Below are positions 23,701 to 34,644 of a DNA stretch of 64,000 nucleotides, one piece after another. Each line of letters begins with the position of its first letter. Position 1 is the stretch's first letter. The DNA is taken from NCBI RefSeq assembly GCF_026151205.1, contig NC_087078.1, positions 3,128,175-3,192,174 of the forward strand, written 5' to 3'. The DNA comes from Bolinopsis microptera. Its lineage: Eukaryota > Ctenophora > Tentaculata > Lobata > Bolinopsidae. The translations under genes were made by a program, and so were the position numbers. The notes under the pieces were generated by a model. The model was given only the letters and a program-made list of their open reading frames with translations. It was not told the DNA's origin and searched no databases.

Positions 23701-26700
23701 CATTTTGTCATAACTTATACCTAGGTCTTTAAAAAATTTTAAAAAATTTTAAAAAATGCTTTATTTTATTTCATTTCATTTCATTTCTTTATATTATTAG
23801 TGTTAATATTTATCTACAAATTGCTGTATAAATTTACCTCTTAAAAAGAACAACGGACTATTATTTTGTCATATTACTTTGCTAATTGGATGTTTTAAGA
23901 ACATCTTCAATCTTACGTAATATGTTAACGATCTCTGATGTACAGGGGTAAAATATAAAATACACCGCATAAATATAAAAATGACAGTACGAATCAAAAT
24001 AAAAAATGTCGGAAAAAGTCTGGCAATTCTGATCTCGAATAATACCGTCTAGCTCTGATAGTGAGAAAAAGTAGTATGCTTTTCATGATGATGCCGTTAG
24101 GCCGCACAATTCGGTATTCATCTTCTCTTACAATTGGTCATTAATCTGAGCAAACATTTTCAATTTAATGTATCTTTGGGGGTAGCTAGCTACTTAGCTA
24201 GAGCGGGCTAGAGTGAGCTGTGTTGCAGTAATGTGGTTTAGTTATACATTAGTAATAACTAATGTGGTTTGTTAAATTAGCTACATGGATAGCCACAACG
24301 ATTCTTTTCAAGGTGCACACTATAATATTAAGGGTATTATTGTCATGCCGACCACGCCTACAAACAGGGGGTGAATGTTGCGACATTTCCAAACTTCGCA
24401 AGAATACCTTCTCCTGTATACCGGCTCATGCCAAGGAGGCTGGAGGAGGCTGGAGGTGGTGTATATAACTCTGAATCTTAGATCTTTTGGGATGTTATAT
24501 TACCCTAATAAACGCTATATTTTGTATCGAAATCCAGCAACCACTTAATTTGGAGTAAAGTTCGGTGTAAAAATGGACCAGGAATTCGATGTTTTCGCAC
24601 ATCATCAAAAAATCCAATTTTAAACTTTAAATTCGAAAACCATCTCAATTAATCCTTTATCTAAACAGGTATACCTGGAAACTACTCGGAGCCATCTACC
24701 AAAACAAACTGGACACATCACTAGACGACACTAATGACACGGACAGTCATCTGAGTACAATCAACAAACTCTACACTAGAGATGAGGAGATAAGACACTA
24801 TCAAGTAGTGTTGGATTGGTTGGAGAGTAATGCGGCTGAGCTCCTCCCTGACCTGCCAACTAAGGTTCACTGACATGTTTATAAAGTTAATTTTGAATTT
24901 TGGTCTGGCAATTTGTCCTTCAGTTTCATAGATATTGTGAACTGTCCGAGTATTTTATTCCAGATCATGTCTGAACTAACCTCTTGTTTCGTCCGGTTTT
25001 TTTGAAATCATCAATGTAACTTGAACCTGTGCAGGTTGGTTACTTTTCTGGCAAAGTGTCATGGGAGAACACTTTCCACTCGCTCTGTAATCAGAAGTTA
25101 AAGAAAACAGTCACCTCGATGGATCCAGACGCCCCCATGAGAGAAGGTACTACTTATTTTCATGTCTCAATATTAGTGGAGATTATAATATCATTTCTCA
25201 ATATTTGTGGGGATTCTACTATAATCTCTCCATTAAAAGCTGTCAATTGCTCCACAGCAAAATATTGTATTTTCAGAAATAATTTAAGTTTTGTTCTTTT
25301 AATAATTATCATACTCACCCAGGTGCGCCATTGAATGAGATAGATCTAGAAGATCAGGCCCGTCTGGTGAAACATCTCTTCTACTTGGTACGAGCTGGTC
25401 AATCTGACGAGGCCCAGAAACTGTGTATAGAGTCAGGGCAGTGTTGGCGCGCAGCGGTCATTGACGGTTGGAGACTCTACAATGATCCTAACTACTCTGA
25501 CCTCTCTCAGCAACGGTTTTAAATCATACATGACCTATTTTTAGTGAGCCTGTTATATCTCAACAACGGTTTCTTTAATAATGACCCATTTATTAGTGAC
25601 CCAGGACCGTGCTATATCCTTCTAAAACAAAACACGTATTATTACTTTTTTTACTCTATTAATACTCGTATTAACACTATTTTTCTATTCTATTTAATGA
25701 TAATGTGTGCGCTTATATAAACATCTGATCACAGGGAGTCAGTGGAGGGTAACACAAACAGAGCACTGTGGAAGAACTGTTGCTGGGAGTTCTGCAACTC
25801 TTCAGGGATCTCCACTGAGGAGAGGGCTCTCTATGGAGTCCTCTCTGGTAACCTTCAAGGTAAATACATTTTTAGTGTTTACTTCTGTTTCAGTATTTAG
25901 AAAAGAAATAGATGATGTTGTACCAAAAAATGTTGAGTTTGGATGTTTCTACAAAATGTAATTATTTCAGCCGTGTTACCGGAATGCAACAGTTTCCACG
26001 ATGTCCTCTGGGCACATTTTAAAACTCTGATAGACCAGCATGTTGAGAACGAGCTATGTGACTCCATGTTGCCCCAAACCTTTTGGAAGCAGACTCTGTC
26101 TCTTGAAACCATCCTGGACACTATGGGTAAAATATTAGTGTTTAAAATTGAGTGCCGGGGGGAGGGGGGGGGGGAAGACCGCATGCTTTTTCAATATTTT
26201 AATATAAAAGTTTAACTTGTAAATATCTACATGATATTGCTGGTTGAGGGTTTGAATCAAGAACGTAGTGAAGCTACATGAACAGTAATATAAAGCAGCT
26301 AATTGCATGAAAAGTCAGATTTCTGACGAAACCTCTTCACAGGGAAGATGAAACAGAGCAGTAACCTCTACAGCAGACTACAACTCCAGCTGATAGCCGG
26401 AGATCTAGCTGGAGTGCTGAAAACAGCATCAGACCACCTGGAGAGTGCGGGTGTGAGCGAGCGCAGGTTCCTGTCTCACCTCCTCCTGGTGCTGGAAGTG
26501 CTACATCCGGGCCAGGCGCCTGATGTGCTGTATGGCTCCCTCTCTAAATACATCCTGGTAATATATCTCTATAGCTTTATAGAGTGTTAACTTGCATCTT
26601 ACTATATATAAAGCGAGACGATAGTTATCCGTGCCATTTTATTGACACCACGGCATCAACTTTAACGCGAATTTCCGCAAAAACCATAAAATATTTACAA

Positions 26701-29700
26701 CTGAAACTTTTTTGACTGGGTCAAATGCTTTAATGAATTAATGGCCTTCAAATCAGCATAAAAAAATAAAAAATAGGCCAAGAAATAGGAGTTTTAGAGC
26801 CCAAAATTTGGTACCCCAAGTGGTGTCAAAAACGCGAATTAAATAGGTAATCATTATTTTAGTCTTTTGAGTCTTGACACCATTTTAGGGTTATACGGGT
26901 TCCTGCTAGGCTTAATCTTAACTTATTTTTGAAAATATAGTTGTGCACTAAATAAGAATACTGCTGCTCCACCTTACACATGGGTTACACATGGGTTACA
27001 CATGAAATTTGATTTAAAAATCAAATTTCACCACTTTTGTAAATTACCAAGGTGTAAAATATTATACAAATATAACACCTTTCTTTTCTTGACAATAAAT
27101 AGCCATCTGTCACTGTCTAATTTTACTGACATACAATTTTTAGACACCCTCTAAATATACATTTAAAGGAAAATAGGTCATTTCTTAGCTTTACAAATTG
27201 CACTCGATCCAACTCTTGCCAATATGAAACTTTTCGGTTGTCTGTTGACAATGATATTAGTTTACCCAACTCTTTTGAGTGAATTGAAGATTTTGAGCAC
27301 TCCTGACGGTGACACCCATCCTGCACCCTGTGCCTTGACATGCTCTGGAGTTGCAAGATACAACGAATATGGTGACTTTGCATGGGAGAGTGCTGGTAAA
27401 AGGGCATACAAACGTACTGACATTGTTGGTTGCGGCTTTGTCAGTACACCAGTTGTTACTTTCACAGTAAGAACACCTAGCATTAGCATTCTATACAACT
27501 GTCCATCAATGCGCCCATACGGTAGTTACAGCACAAGATTTGGGGTGATCACAATGGGTCATGCAACACCCAGACAAATTATCAGTATGGAATGTGACTT
27601 ATATTGGATCGCGACTGGATATAACTGTTGAAACAAGCGATGATTTATACCGACTTTTACTTGTAAATTGTCAGGATTTGAATTTCAGGTGCTAATTGTG
27701 TTTTATTTCTTATCTCTGCTTGAATAAGTAATCATTGGGAAAAATCATAACTTTCAAACTCACTTAAAATAAGAGTTGTTCAAAAAAATCTACTTTGAAA
27801 ATTGTAAAGTAGTCTTCATCACGTAAGAGTAGGTCATCACCATGGTTCGATTACCAATCGCCCTTTATCTGAAAACCAAGCTTAAAACTTTAAAACATTA
27901 ATCAACATTTGCGCCGTCCAGTAAGTAACTTGGCTCCCTCTCTAAATACATCCTGGTAATATATCTCAATAGCTTTATATAGAGTGTAAACTTGCAATAG
28001 ATTGAAAGAATGTTTTATAATAATTACCCATATTGTAATATCAACTTACAATAGAATTTTTTTTCTTTTAATCTAGACACTTATTTTACTTCGGAGTATT
28101 CCAACAGCCATATTGTTACACAAGTGCAACCAGCCAATTACAGGAAGCCGAAGGATTTGTTTTTAGCCAGTGACGGTTAAGGTAGTGTGTACCATACTTT
28201 CTTCGCCCGAGACTTTGCTGCAATGTGCAGCTCCTCATTTAACCCTCACACCCGATTTCTCGAGTATTCGGCTGAGTAGACCGGGGGGCTGCATAGACCA
28301 CTCACGATCCTTAGCTGAATGTCAACGACACTCACCCCACGACCAGGCAGGCAGTGGGATTTGAACCCGCAATCTCACGATTGCAAAGCTGGCTAACCAA
28401 CTGCGCTACCTGGCCGTTAAAACTTACTTATACGAACTTCTAAAAATGTTTGTCCAAACGGTGTACACTACATTCTAACAGTAAAAATAAATTCAATCAC
28501 AGCGTTGTCAAGGATTTTGTAAAGGTACTATTTTGTTGGGTAGGTTCTCCGTTCTCTAAGGTAACACTAACCGGTCACCTTGTCAGTCCCTGCGAGAGGA
28601 GGAGTGTCTGGAGGAGGCAGTTTATTACGCGTCCCTTCTCCCACCTGACCTACAAGTTGCGCTGCTCAGCGAGGTCCTGTCTGACGTGGAGGAGGTGCTC
28701 CGCGCGCAATGTGTTCAGCACGCCATTGAAAATAATGTTCCGGTATGTGTTTAATAGCCTGCTATCATATATTAACTTTTGTTTCAATAAATATATTAAT
28801 TATTATGTAGACCAAATTATATATAACAATCACATTGTACATACGTATATGACACGATCAGTAATATTGCTAGAAAACTGTGATCTGAGTATAGTACTTT
28901 AACTAGCGCTTTTCAAATGGCTGCTGTCTATGACTTAATAAAATGATCATGATTCTACAATTTTGAATTTAATTAATAATTATTTTATTGCAGATAGAGG
29001 AAGTAACAATGCAGATTTACCAGAAAATAATATCCGAGAGCTCCCCCTCCAACAACGATGTGATCAGCGTAGCAAACATCTCGGACACCGACGCTAAGAT
29101 TGTGTCAGCAGTCTCCTGGCTGCTGCTCACTGAAGGGCAGCGCAGTGCGGCGTTGCGCGAAGCCAACAGGCTTATCAGGCGGTTTTTGGGTGCTAGAAAA
29201 CATGCGCCCGCTTGCGCAGTTTTTGAAATGCTACCTCCTGATACAATCGAGGTTATTCACAGGTAAAAACAGCCTGTGAAATATATTCTAGGTGGATAAA
29301 ATCAACCATTTTAAGGTTAACCAAAGTTCAATTAGTGTTCTGCAAAAAGATAGCACATATAAAAAGCATCTCTTGCAGTGTTCATAAGTTGATTAATTAA
29401 TTAGTTAGTTAATTAGTCTACCCCAGAGAGTGGAGCAAGGAGTACCAGAACACTTCCCTCCCCCCTGATGACACTAACGCAGTGCGAGAGTACTTGTGTT
29501 TACAAGCATACCTGGATACTCACCAGGCCTACAGTGATTGGTGCTCCCACTCGGCTAACCGACCCTCTACTCCTCACTGTTAGTTTGAAATTATCACACC
29601 TGCACTTAAACTTTATGTTAATCTTGTAGGTCTACTATTTAGTATGATGAAGTAGATGAAGTGACAGTGAAGTTTTTAAAAAGGCTGCACCAAGACGATC

Positions 29701-30937
29701 AGAGTCTTGGCCGTTTAGACTCCAAGGGTACGATAGGAGTTTTGCACCGCCTCCCCCCAACAGCAACATTTCAGGTAATCCGGACAGGACAATAACATTT
29801 AGTGAGCAAGTAGCGCAAGAGGAGAAGAAGAAATCATATGATATGTCTTTACAAAGATGGGAGCAGAACCTTACTGTGCAAACACAGGTAAGATCACAAT
29901 CCACACTATATAAATAGTAATATTTTATATTATTAAAGAGGATCATACATTTCCAAAATTATATTTGTGATCTTGTATATTCATTATTCTGAACTGACAC
30001 CCCTTCTCCAGTTGACGCGAGATAAGATGTTGAACGTGTTGCTGTTTATAGACGGGGGCTGGTTGATAGACGAAGTTGAAGGTACTGATAATACACGGAT
30101 AGAGCAGTTAGAAGCTCTCAGAGGACAGTGCATACCCTCCACTACATTCCTTCTCGGTTAGTTTTGATTGTTTACATTATTTATGTTAAGCACACTTTGG
30201 GGGAAGGGAGTGGCCGCGGTAAATTGGGGTTTTACTCGACTACATTCCTTCTCGATAACTCACTAAGTAACATTCTTTAACTTAAATCTAACTTAACTCA
30301 TACTTAACTTAACTCATACTTAACTTAACTCATACTTAACATAAGTCGTTTAATTAAGTTAGAGTTCTTCTTAGTTAGCTTTACAAATCCTCCGCAAATT
30401 CCTTCTCTCAACTATATTCCTTCTCGACACTATACTTAACTTTCTCAGTTAACGTGTTGCGAGAGTCAGGACAAGATCAAGCAGTGGTGGAGCTGTGTGA
30501 ATATATTGCGAGTGAACAATACCAGCTCTACAAGCTCTTCAATCAGCAGGTATTGTTTGTGCTTAAGTCAATCAAATTCTTAAGTTAGGGTTTAATTGCG
30601 CAGGTTATAAAACGCTTGAACTGCTAATTGAATTATATGGAATTTAATGCATTTGTCCAAACACTATAGGCATTTTTAGCTACACGAATTGATAAATGCA
30701 CTCATTGAACCATTAATATGTTACAAAATTCACCTTTAAATTAACACTTTTATCTTAAATCGGAGCTTTATAACTTTATAATCCTGTTGTCTCCAATTAG
30801 CCATAATTAGCCCTAATTAATCACCTCATCCTCAGCAACTAAAAGATCTGCTGGACAAGGTATACGACTCCTCTATCAGATGTGAATGTGATCCTCTCCA
30901 ATACAACGCTCCTGCCATTGACGAGACTGCTTCTTAG
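14738..30937 (+). CDS. NUP107: Nucleoporin Nup107
   Basis: Scaffold protein of the Y-shaped Nup107-160 complex of the nuclear pore. Coding exons: 14738-15105, 15228-15392, 24669-24864, 25035-25146, 25323-25515, 25735-25859, 25971-26126, 26343-26557, 28587-28742, 28994-29262, 29427-29578, 29775-29887, 30012-30156, 30449-30549, 30836-30937. The sum is 2568 nt, 855 residues (human 925). All junctions are GT-AG and phase-consistent. Diagnostic stretches aligned by eye to recalled human Nup107: VVLDWLESNAAE, DLEDQARLVKHLFYLVRAGQ, CWRAAVIDGWRLYNDPN, LLLTEGQRSAALREANRLIR, KMLNVLLFIDGGWL. The N-terminus (exon 1) is Ser/Thr/Pro-rich with SP and TP sites, as in vertebrates. An AG acceptor ends 13 nt before the ATG. 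Intron 2 (9276 bp) holds a receptor gene and intron 8 (2029 bp) a secreted-protein gene. Exon borders are inferred without transcripts. Confidence 0.95.
15393..15684. other. Start of NUP107 intron 2
   Basis: Nothing recognised apart from short meaningless minus-strand open frames. Confidence 0.4.
15685..16487. mobile_element. 803-bp G-tipped DNA element with (TGACATTAAT)n subterminal arrays, copy 1
   Basis: Ends GGGGGGAATGCAACGTC / GACGTTGCATTCCCCCC, with a perfect 8-bp duplication GATGGATA (15677-15684, 16488-16495). Inside each end runs an array of the 10-mer TGACATTAAT (about 15750-15810 and 16400-16470). The interior has no transposase. It carries a module (ACCACGCCCAT-like block, TTTCTTATACAGGTAAAAT, ATGAAGGAGTA) that also occurs in the foldback element arms at about 10785-10915. 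A second copy is at 43661-44451. Confidence 0.9.
16725..16893 (-). CDS. Candidate terminal coding exon of an unidentified minus-strand gene in NUP107 intron 2
   Basis: On the minus strand a good acceptor (CTGTTTTTCAG) is followed by 1 nt plus 55 codons and TAG. The peptide includes EKFVVLVNAIDAKEASEKV and ends with a Pro/Arg/Gln-rich tail, PRPDQPRPVFEDQLEN. Base composition is clearly richer in G+C than the surroundings, as expected for coding sequence. No upstream exon was found with confidence; a short ATG-led frame on the minus strand near 17310-17260 is a weak possibility. Function unknown. Confidence 0.3.
16900..20640. other. Intronic or intergenic DNA upstream of the receptor gene
   Basis: No gene with support. 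A near-perfect hairpin sits at 17491-17525 (ATATTGTGTAATAAC mirrored by GTTATTACACAATAT). About 17740-17990 and 18900-19130 are diverged copies of each other: both have a GGGCATTxTTAT-like core after GACTGTCGG or GATTGTCGG, and AAGCTAATTCC downstream. Open frames at 19637-20087 lack splice or similarity support. Confidence 0.45.
20654..23381 (+). CDS. Family C (metabotropic-glutamate-receptor-like) GPCR
   Basis: Two coding exons, 20654-20952 and 21104-23381 (intron 151 bp, GT-AG), giving 858 residues. Order: signal peptide (~1-19, LRAFLLVSFHLTALSQA), Venus-flytrap extracellular domain (~25-470), nine-Cys-type cysteine-rich domain (~484-545, CSSKCNPGQF...CCWSCKQC), seven transmembrane helices (~550-805) and a ~50-residue cytoplasmic tail. 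The mGluR signature KASDPGYLYMLLFG before TM2 is present. The family couples extracellular ligands to G proteins at the plasma membrane. Ligand-site differences: where glutamate receptors have a YAST-type motif this protein reads YMFND, and the GDYGE-like motif is replaced, so glutamate is unlikely to be the ligand. It lies whole inside NUP107 intron 2 in the same direction, with its own poly(A) signal. The ATG at 20654 was chosen for the signal peptide; an earlier in-frame ATG would add ~36 residues. Confidence 0.92.
23452..23457 (+). terminator. Poly(A) signal of the receptor gene
   Basis: AATAAA, 70 nt after the stop codon. It would have to be ignored by NUP107 pre-mRNA, which is transcribed through it. 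Confidence 0.6.
23460..24668. other. Rest of NUP107 intron 2
   Basis: AT-rich. Homopolymer-like repeats AAAAAATTTTAAAAAATTTT near 23732 and TTTCA repeats near 23765. No gene seen. Confidence 0.4.
26533..26596. repeat. End of NUP107 exon 8 and donor, duplicated at 27931-27997
   Basis: TGGCTCCCTCTCTAAATACA, then the donor CTGGTAATATATCT and about 35 nt of intron, recur at 27931-27997 with a few mismatches. The second copy is an exon fragment carrying a decoy 5' splice site. The two copies bracket 1.33 kb that holds a dispersed repeat and the 27224 gene. Confidence 0.85.
26597..26940. repeat. Dispersed repeat, copy 1 (possible Helitron-like 5' end)
   Basis: Starts TCTTACTATATATAAAGCGA right after an A, continues through CCATTTTATTGACACCACGG and AATTTGGTACCCCAAGTGGTG. 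A copy with the same start, also after an A, is at 43286-43575. A TC start within AT context is typical of Helitrons, but no CTRR-hairpin 3' end was established. Confidence 0.65.
27224..27631 (+). CDS. Small secreted protein nested in NUP107 intron 8
   Basis: Intronless ORF of 135 residues. Residues 1-~19 (MKLFGCLLTMILVYPTLLS) are a good signal peptide. The mature part has six or seven Cys. Its core DIVGCGFVSTPVVTF, followed by RFGVITM and DLYWIATGY, resembles a recurring domain of secreted invertebrate proteins with the pattern CGF..TP.. and a terminal W-x-A-x-G stretch, recalled from memory and without an agreed function. Probably extracellular; the Cys likely form disulfides. It lies between two copies of a NUP107 exon-8 fragment and beside a dispersed repeat, so it probably arrived as an inserted block. 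No neighbour suggests a pathway. Confidence 0.7.
   Translation: MKLFGCLLTMILVYPTLLSELKILSTPDGDTHPAPCALTCSGVARYNEYGDFAWESAGKRAYKRTDIVGCGFVSTPVVTFTVRTPSISILYNCPSMRPYGSYSTRFGVITMGHATPRQIISMECDLYWIATGYNC
28165..28415 (-). mobile_element. tRNA-derived SINE-like element
   Basis: The minus strand from 28415 to 28341 has tRNA form: GGCCAGG pairs with CCTGGTC (one G-U) as a 7-bp acceptor stem, the A box is TAGCGCAGTTGG and the B box GGTTCAAATCC. The anticodon arm does not fold properly (a GCAATC/GATTGC hairpin is shifted), so it is not a working tRNA. About 170 further bases with GTCTACTCAGCCGAATACTC follow as a possible SINE body. Pol III-driven in origin. Confidence 0.65.
30285..30350. repeat. Short minisatellite in a NUP107 intron
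   Basis: About three to four copies of the 16-mer TTAACTTAACTCATAC between exons 13 and 14. Confidence 0.8.
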
Positions 30938-31563
30938 AATGATGAGATAAAAGTTTGGATAAAGGCTCATTGATGTATATTGTATGAGAACAATGAATTT
31001 GGGTTGTTTTCCATGGTTTGCTAATTTGTTCGTTAGCGAAATAATAATTTCTAGGGACGTATAATGAATAATGACATAGCCTCCTCCATGATTTTCATGG
31101 CGTACGAGTGTTGACGCATGGAGAAAATGATGATTTTAAAATGTGTCTTTAACTAGTCTTTAACTAGTATATATTATAGTGTTCACGTTTAAAGTTACCA
31201 TTAATGAAGTGGTCTTGTTCATTTTTGCTCGGCCTAAAACAGCAATTCAACATGTTATCGATATATAATACATATTTTTAATTGTATTAAAGTTTTTACG
31301 AATTTAATATAAATATTTGACATTCAAGTAAACGCGTTGTGTCTTGTTTCATTCTTGTCATTTTTAATCGACTCTTGATCTTGTATTAACCAAACTTTAA
31401 ATAACCATTTTTTAGATTAAAGTTTTCTAAAACTTTAAAAAGTAAAACATGAATATAAAAATAATTCACATTATTTTAAAAATGCAATCAAATATATGAC
31501 GTGTTGTTCATTATATTTCAAAGAAGACAACTGAAATTTAATTCACAATACAAACTTAAGCCA
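30938..31563. other. NUP107-RNGTT intergenic region
   Basis: About 0.6 kb, AT-rich. It must hold the NUP107 3' UTR and the RNGTT 5' region. No promoter motif can be singled out. Confidence 0.5.
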
Positions 31564-34500
31564 ATGAATCTGGGAAAAAGAAAGTCAAGTGGCCAGAATG
31601 ACCCCCCTCCCCGCTGGCTGCACTGTCCCCGGAAAGGAGCCGTCATGCCTCTCCCTGCCAAGTTCCTACCTCTCAAGACACCTCTAGACTCCACTTTTAA
31701 TGACTCCGTACCTGAGGAATGCAGGTTCAGTCCTGGAATGTTAGTGGACGGGGTGGATAACTTGGGGTTAATCATAGATCTTACCAAGACGGACCGGTGA
31801 GGAATCTTAGATAACAAGATACACTCACAGAACTTCAATCAATCTCTTCAGTTCTACACTTCCATCATATCCATAAATTCATACCCATGAATTCATTTAT
31901 TCGTTTCTTTTAATAATATAATCATACCTATGAATTCATTTATTTATTCATTTAATCAATCATTTCCACGAATTTATCCAGTATTCATTCCCGTGACTAT
32001 TTTATCGACTTTCATTTTTAATGAAAAAATTGCTCCCCAGATTTTACGATAAGACTCTGTTTGAGGAGGAGGGAGTAGAACACGTAAAGATAAAATGTGC
32101 TGGGTTCGGGTCCGCGCCCAACAAGGAGCAAGTCAATAAGTTCGTCAGTATTTGCAAGATGTTTTGGACTAAAAACCCGCTCAAAGTAATCGGTGTTCAC
32201 TGTACACATGGTTTCAACAGAACCGGATACATGATAATATCTTACCTGGTCCGAGAACAGAGTGTCAGTGTGGAAGCTGCTTTCCAACTCTTCAAAGCTT
32301 CCAGGGAACCTGGTAAGTTTACTTAATTATTTAATTACTTAATTATTTAGTTTACTAATAAACGTTTTGGAAAGTTCTCATGGTAATGGGTATATTAATT
32401 GGGTTTAACAGTGGTGTTACGGTGGTGTTCGGACCGCTTTACTAAACTTACTGATACACCTTAAAGTTATCTTTAACTAGCTCTTGATACTGTTAGGAAT
32501 CTACAAACCAGACTACATTGACGAGTTGGCCACGAGTTTTGGGGAGGGAAGTGAGACCATGTTAACTCCTGATCTTCCTCCCTGGTGCTCTGAATCTGAT
32601 GATACTGATCCAGATAACCCTGGAGGTACAGTCTTGACATCCGTACTTTTATATTTTAAATACATTCACACGATGAAATTAAGTTTGATTCAACACTTAT
32701 TTTTAGACTCCCTTATTTAAGAAGTATGGTTGGTGGTGCCTGAATTAACTGTAATCCATCAGAAGGTTCAGATGACAGGAAGAGAAGGCGGTTTGATGAC
32801 GGGACTGGAGTGAAATTTATGGCGGGAGTATCTGACTCCATTAAACCAGTTCCAGGTCACATCTTGAAGGAGCTTCAACAGAAGTGTTGCCATCTAGCAG
32901 GTAATAAAGTCAGACGGTTCATTCATCAGACAAATCTTTAAATTTGAATGTTTGCAGTGTGTTTGATGTTGGATAAAGTAGGATAAACTTAGATTGAAAA
33001 TTGTTCTTTTATTCAAATTTCTGATTGTTTCTGAATAGACTCAGTGAAGACAGATTCTAATGGAAATAAATAGCTGAATAACGTATCGACATTTCTACGT
33101 CGTACTCATATTCTGAAATAGTGTTTTTTTTTTAACTATTTACGGTTGATAACTATTTTACAGTTATATATTTTGTTTGAAATAAATTTCGTCGTCAAAT
33201 TTTTAATGTGAATATTGATCGTTATAATTGAATTAATACTATTTCAGAATATGAGTATGACGTAGAAATGTCGATACGTTATTCAGCTATTTATTTCCAT
33301 TAGAATCTGTCTTCACTGAGTCTATTCAGAAACAATCAGAAATTTGAATAAAAGAACTATCAAATCATGAGACTCAAAAACACTACACGAATCCACCAAA
33401 TTAGATTGAAAAGTAAAGGTAAACTATTTAGGTAAGAGAGGTTTGGGTTTTGCGGGATCACAGCCCGTGTCATTGGACCACCGGAACAGAACTCTTCTGC
33501 AGCACATGCCTTACAACGTTAGTTGGAAAGCAGACGGTTTCAGGTTTGTGAAAATAATTAAAACTTGATTCGAAGTATCCAGTGTCTAGTTTAAATAGGT
33601 TTGATTTGGAATGAATGAATGGCGAGAAAGAAGGATTTTAGATGGCATTTTAGTTTCATTTATAAATTCCATATTTTCAGGTATTTGATGTTAATATTAG
33701 GAGATAATCAGATCTACATGGTGGACAGAGATAACAACATTTTCAAAATACCTGCAATTAAATTCCTCTTCAATCGCGATCTCCACGCGCACATAGCAGA
33801 CGGTTCCAAACCCCTGACCCACCTAACTGAGACACTTATAGACGGGGAAATGGTGCTGGACAAGGACGGAGCCCATACCATTCCTCGTTTTCTTATCTAT
33901 GACATTGTCACGCTAAATGGTAAATATGTGGGAGATCAAAATCATGATGTGCGACTAAGAATGATTCAGAAGGAATTGGTAGAGCCGAGGAGGTTGGCTA
34001 TTTCTAAGAATCTGATTGACAGAAATGCCGAACCGTTCGGTATAAGGAACAAAGACTTCTGGCCGCTGAATGCATCAAAACTGAAATGGCTGCTTGATAA
34101 GTTCATGCCCACTTTATCACATGGGAATGATGGAGTAATTTTAACTCCAGTTATGAAACCATACACTGTAGGAACCACTCACGAACTGTTAAAATGGAAA
34201 CCGGGAAACCTCAACTCAGTCGATTTTTTGTTACATGTAGAGGAAAACAAGCCCAGACCTGGCGAACTGAAAGAAAAAGTTGGGAAACTCTTTGTAGGTG
34301 GGTTAGACCAGCCGTACGCGGTTGTGCGTGCCACCAAGAAAATCAGAGACTTACACCGGCGCATTGTGGAGTGCGTGTGGCGAAATAACACGTGGGATGT
34401 TATAAGGGTTAGAGAAGATAAATCCTATCCGAACAGTTACCAAACAGCTGTAAATGTAGTGGAGAGCATCAAACACCCCATCACTCAGGATGGTCTCCTC

Positions 34501-34644
34501 CACTTTATAGATAAGAGTGGGTGGAGGCTGCCTTCAGCTCCTCCTCCTAACATCCCGCCTCCTGTTCTTAATGGGGATCAGAAGTTAATGCCTCCTCCAC
34601 CTGTGGGGATGCCGACGTTGAAGAAAAAACCGGCTAACATATAG
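31564..34644 (+). CDS. RNGTT: Bifunctional mRNA capping enzyme (RNA triphosphatase / guanylyltransferase)
   Basis: Adds the GMP cap to nascent pol II RNA in the nucleus: the N-terminal domain removes the gamma-phosphate and the C-terminal domain transfers GMP. Coding exons: 31564-31796, 32041-32312, 32497-32625, 32763-32900, 33432-33543, 33681-34644; 1848 nt, 615 residues (human 597), all GT-AG and in phase. The triphosphatase P-loop HCTHGFNRTG is at ~131-140 with catalytic Cys ~132. The guanylyltransferase KxDG motif is WKADG at ~289-293 with the nucleotide-accepting Lys ~290. Later motifs include LIDGEMV, DGVILTP and LLKWKP. The C-terminus is Pro-rich (MPPPPVGMP), as in animals. Intron 4 carries a palindromic MITE. 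The ATG at 31564 precedes PPPRWLHCPRKG, which aligns with the human N-terminus. Confidence 0.96.
33003..33357. mobile_element. 355-bp palindromic MITE in RNGTT intron 4
   Basis: GTTCTTTTATTCAAATTTC ... mirrored by ... GAAATTTGAATAAAAGAAC. Inverted arms of about 125 bp include GTCGATACGTTATTCAGC and its complement, around a ~100-bp AT-rich centre. Flanks share TTAGATTGAAAA directly (32991 and ~33402), but a clean target duplication next to the ends is not evident. Confidence 0.85.

Noticed and set aside
27123-27498. Minus-strand frames opposite the secreted-protein gene
   Set aside because: Shadows of the plus-strand ORF, which has the signal peptide and conserved core.
28341-28415. Functional tRNA gene on the minus strand
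   Set aside because: The anticodon stem does not pair and the D arm is imperfect; a SINE origin fits better.
31518-31838. 106-codon minus-strand frame
   Set aside because: Antisense to the first exon of the capping enzyme, whose protein alignment is clear.
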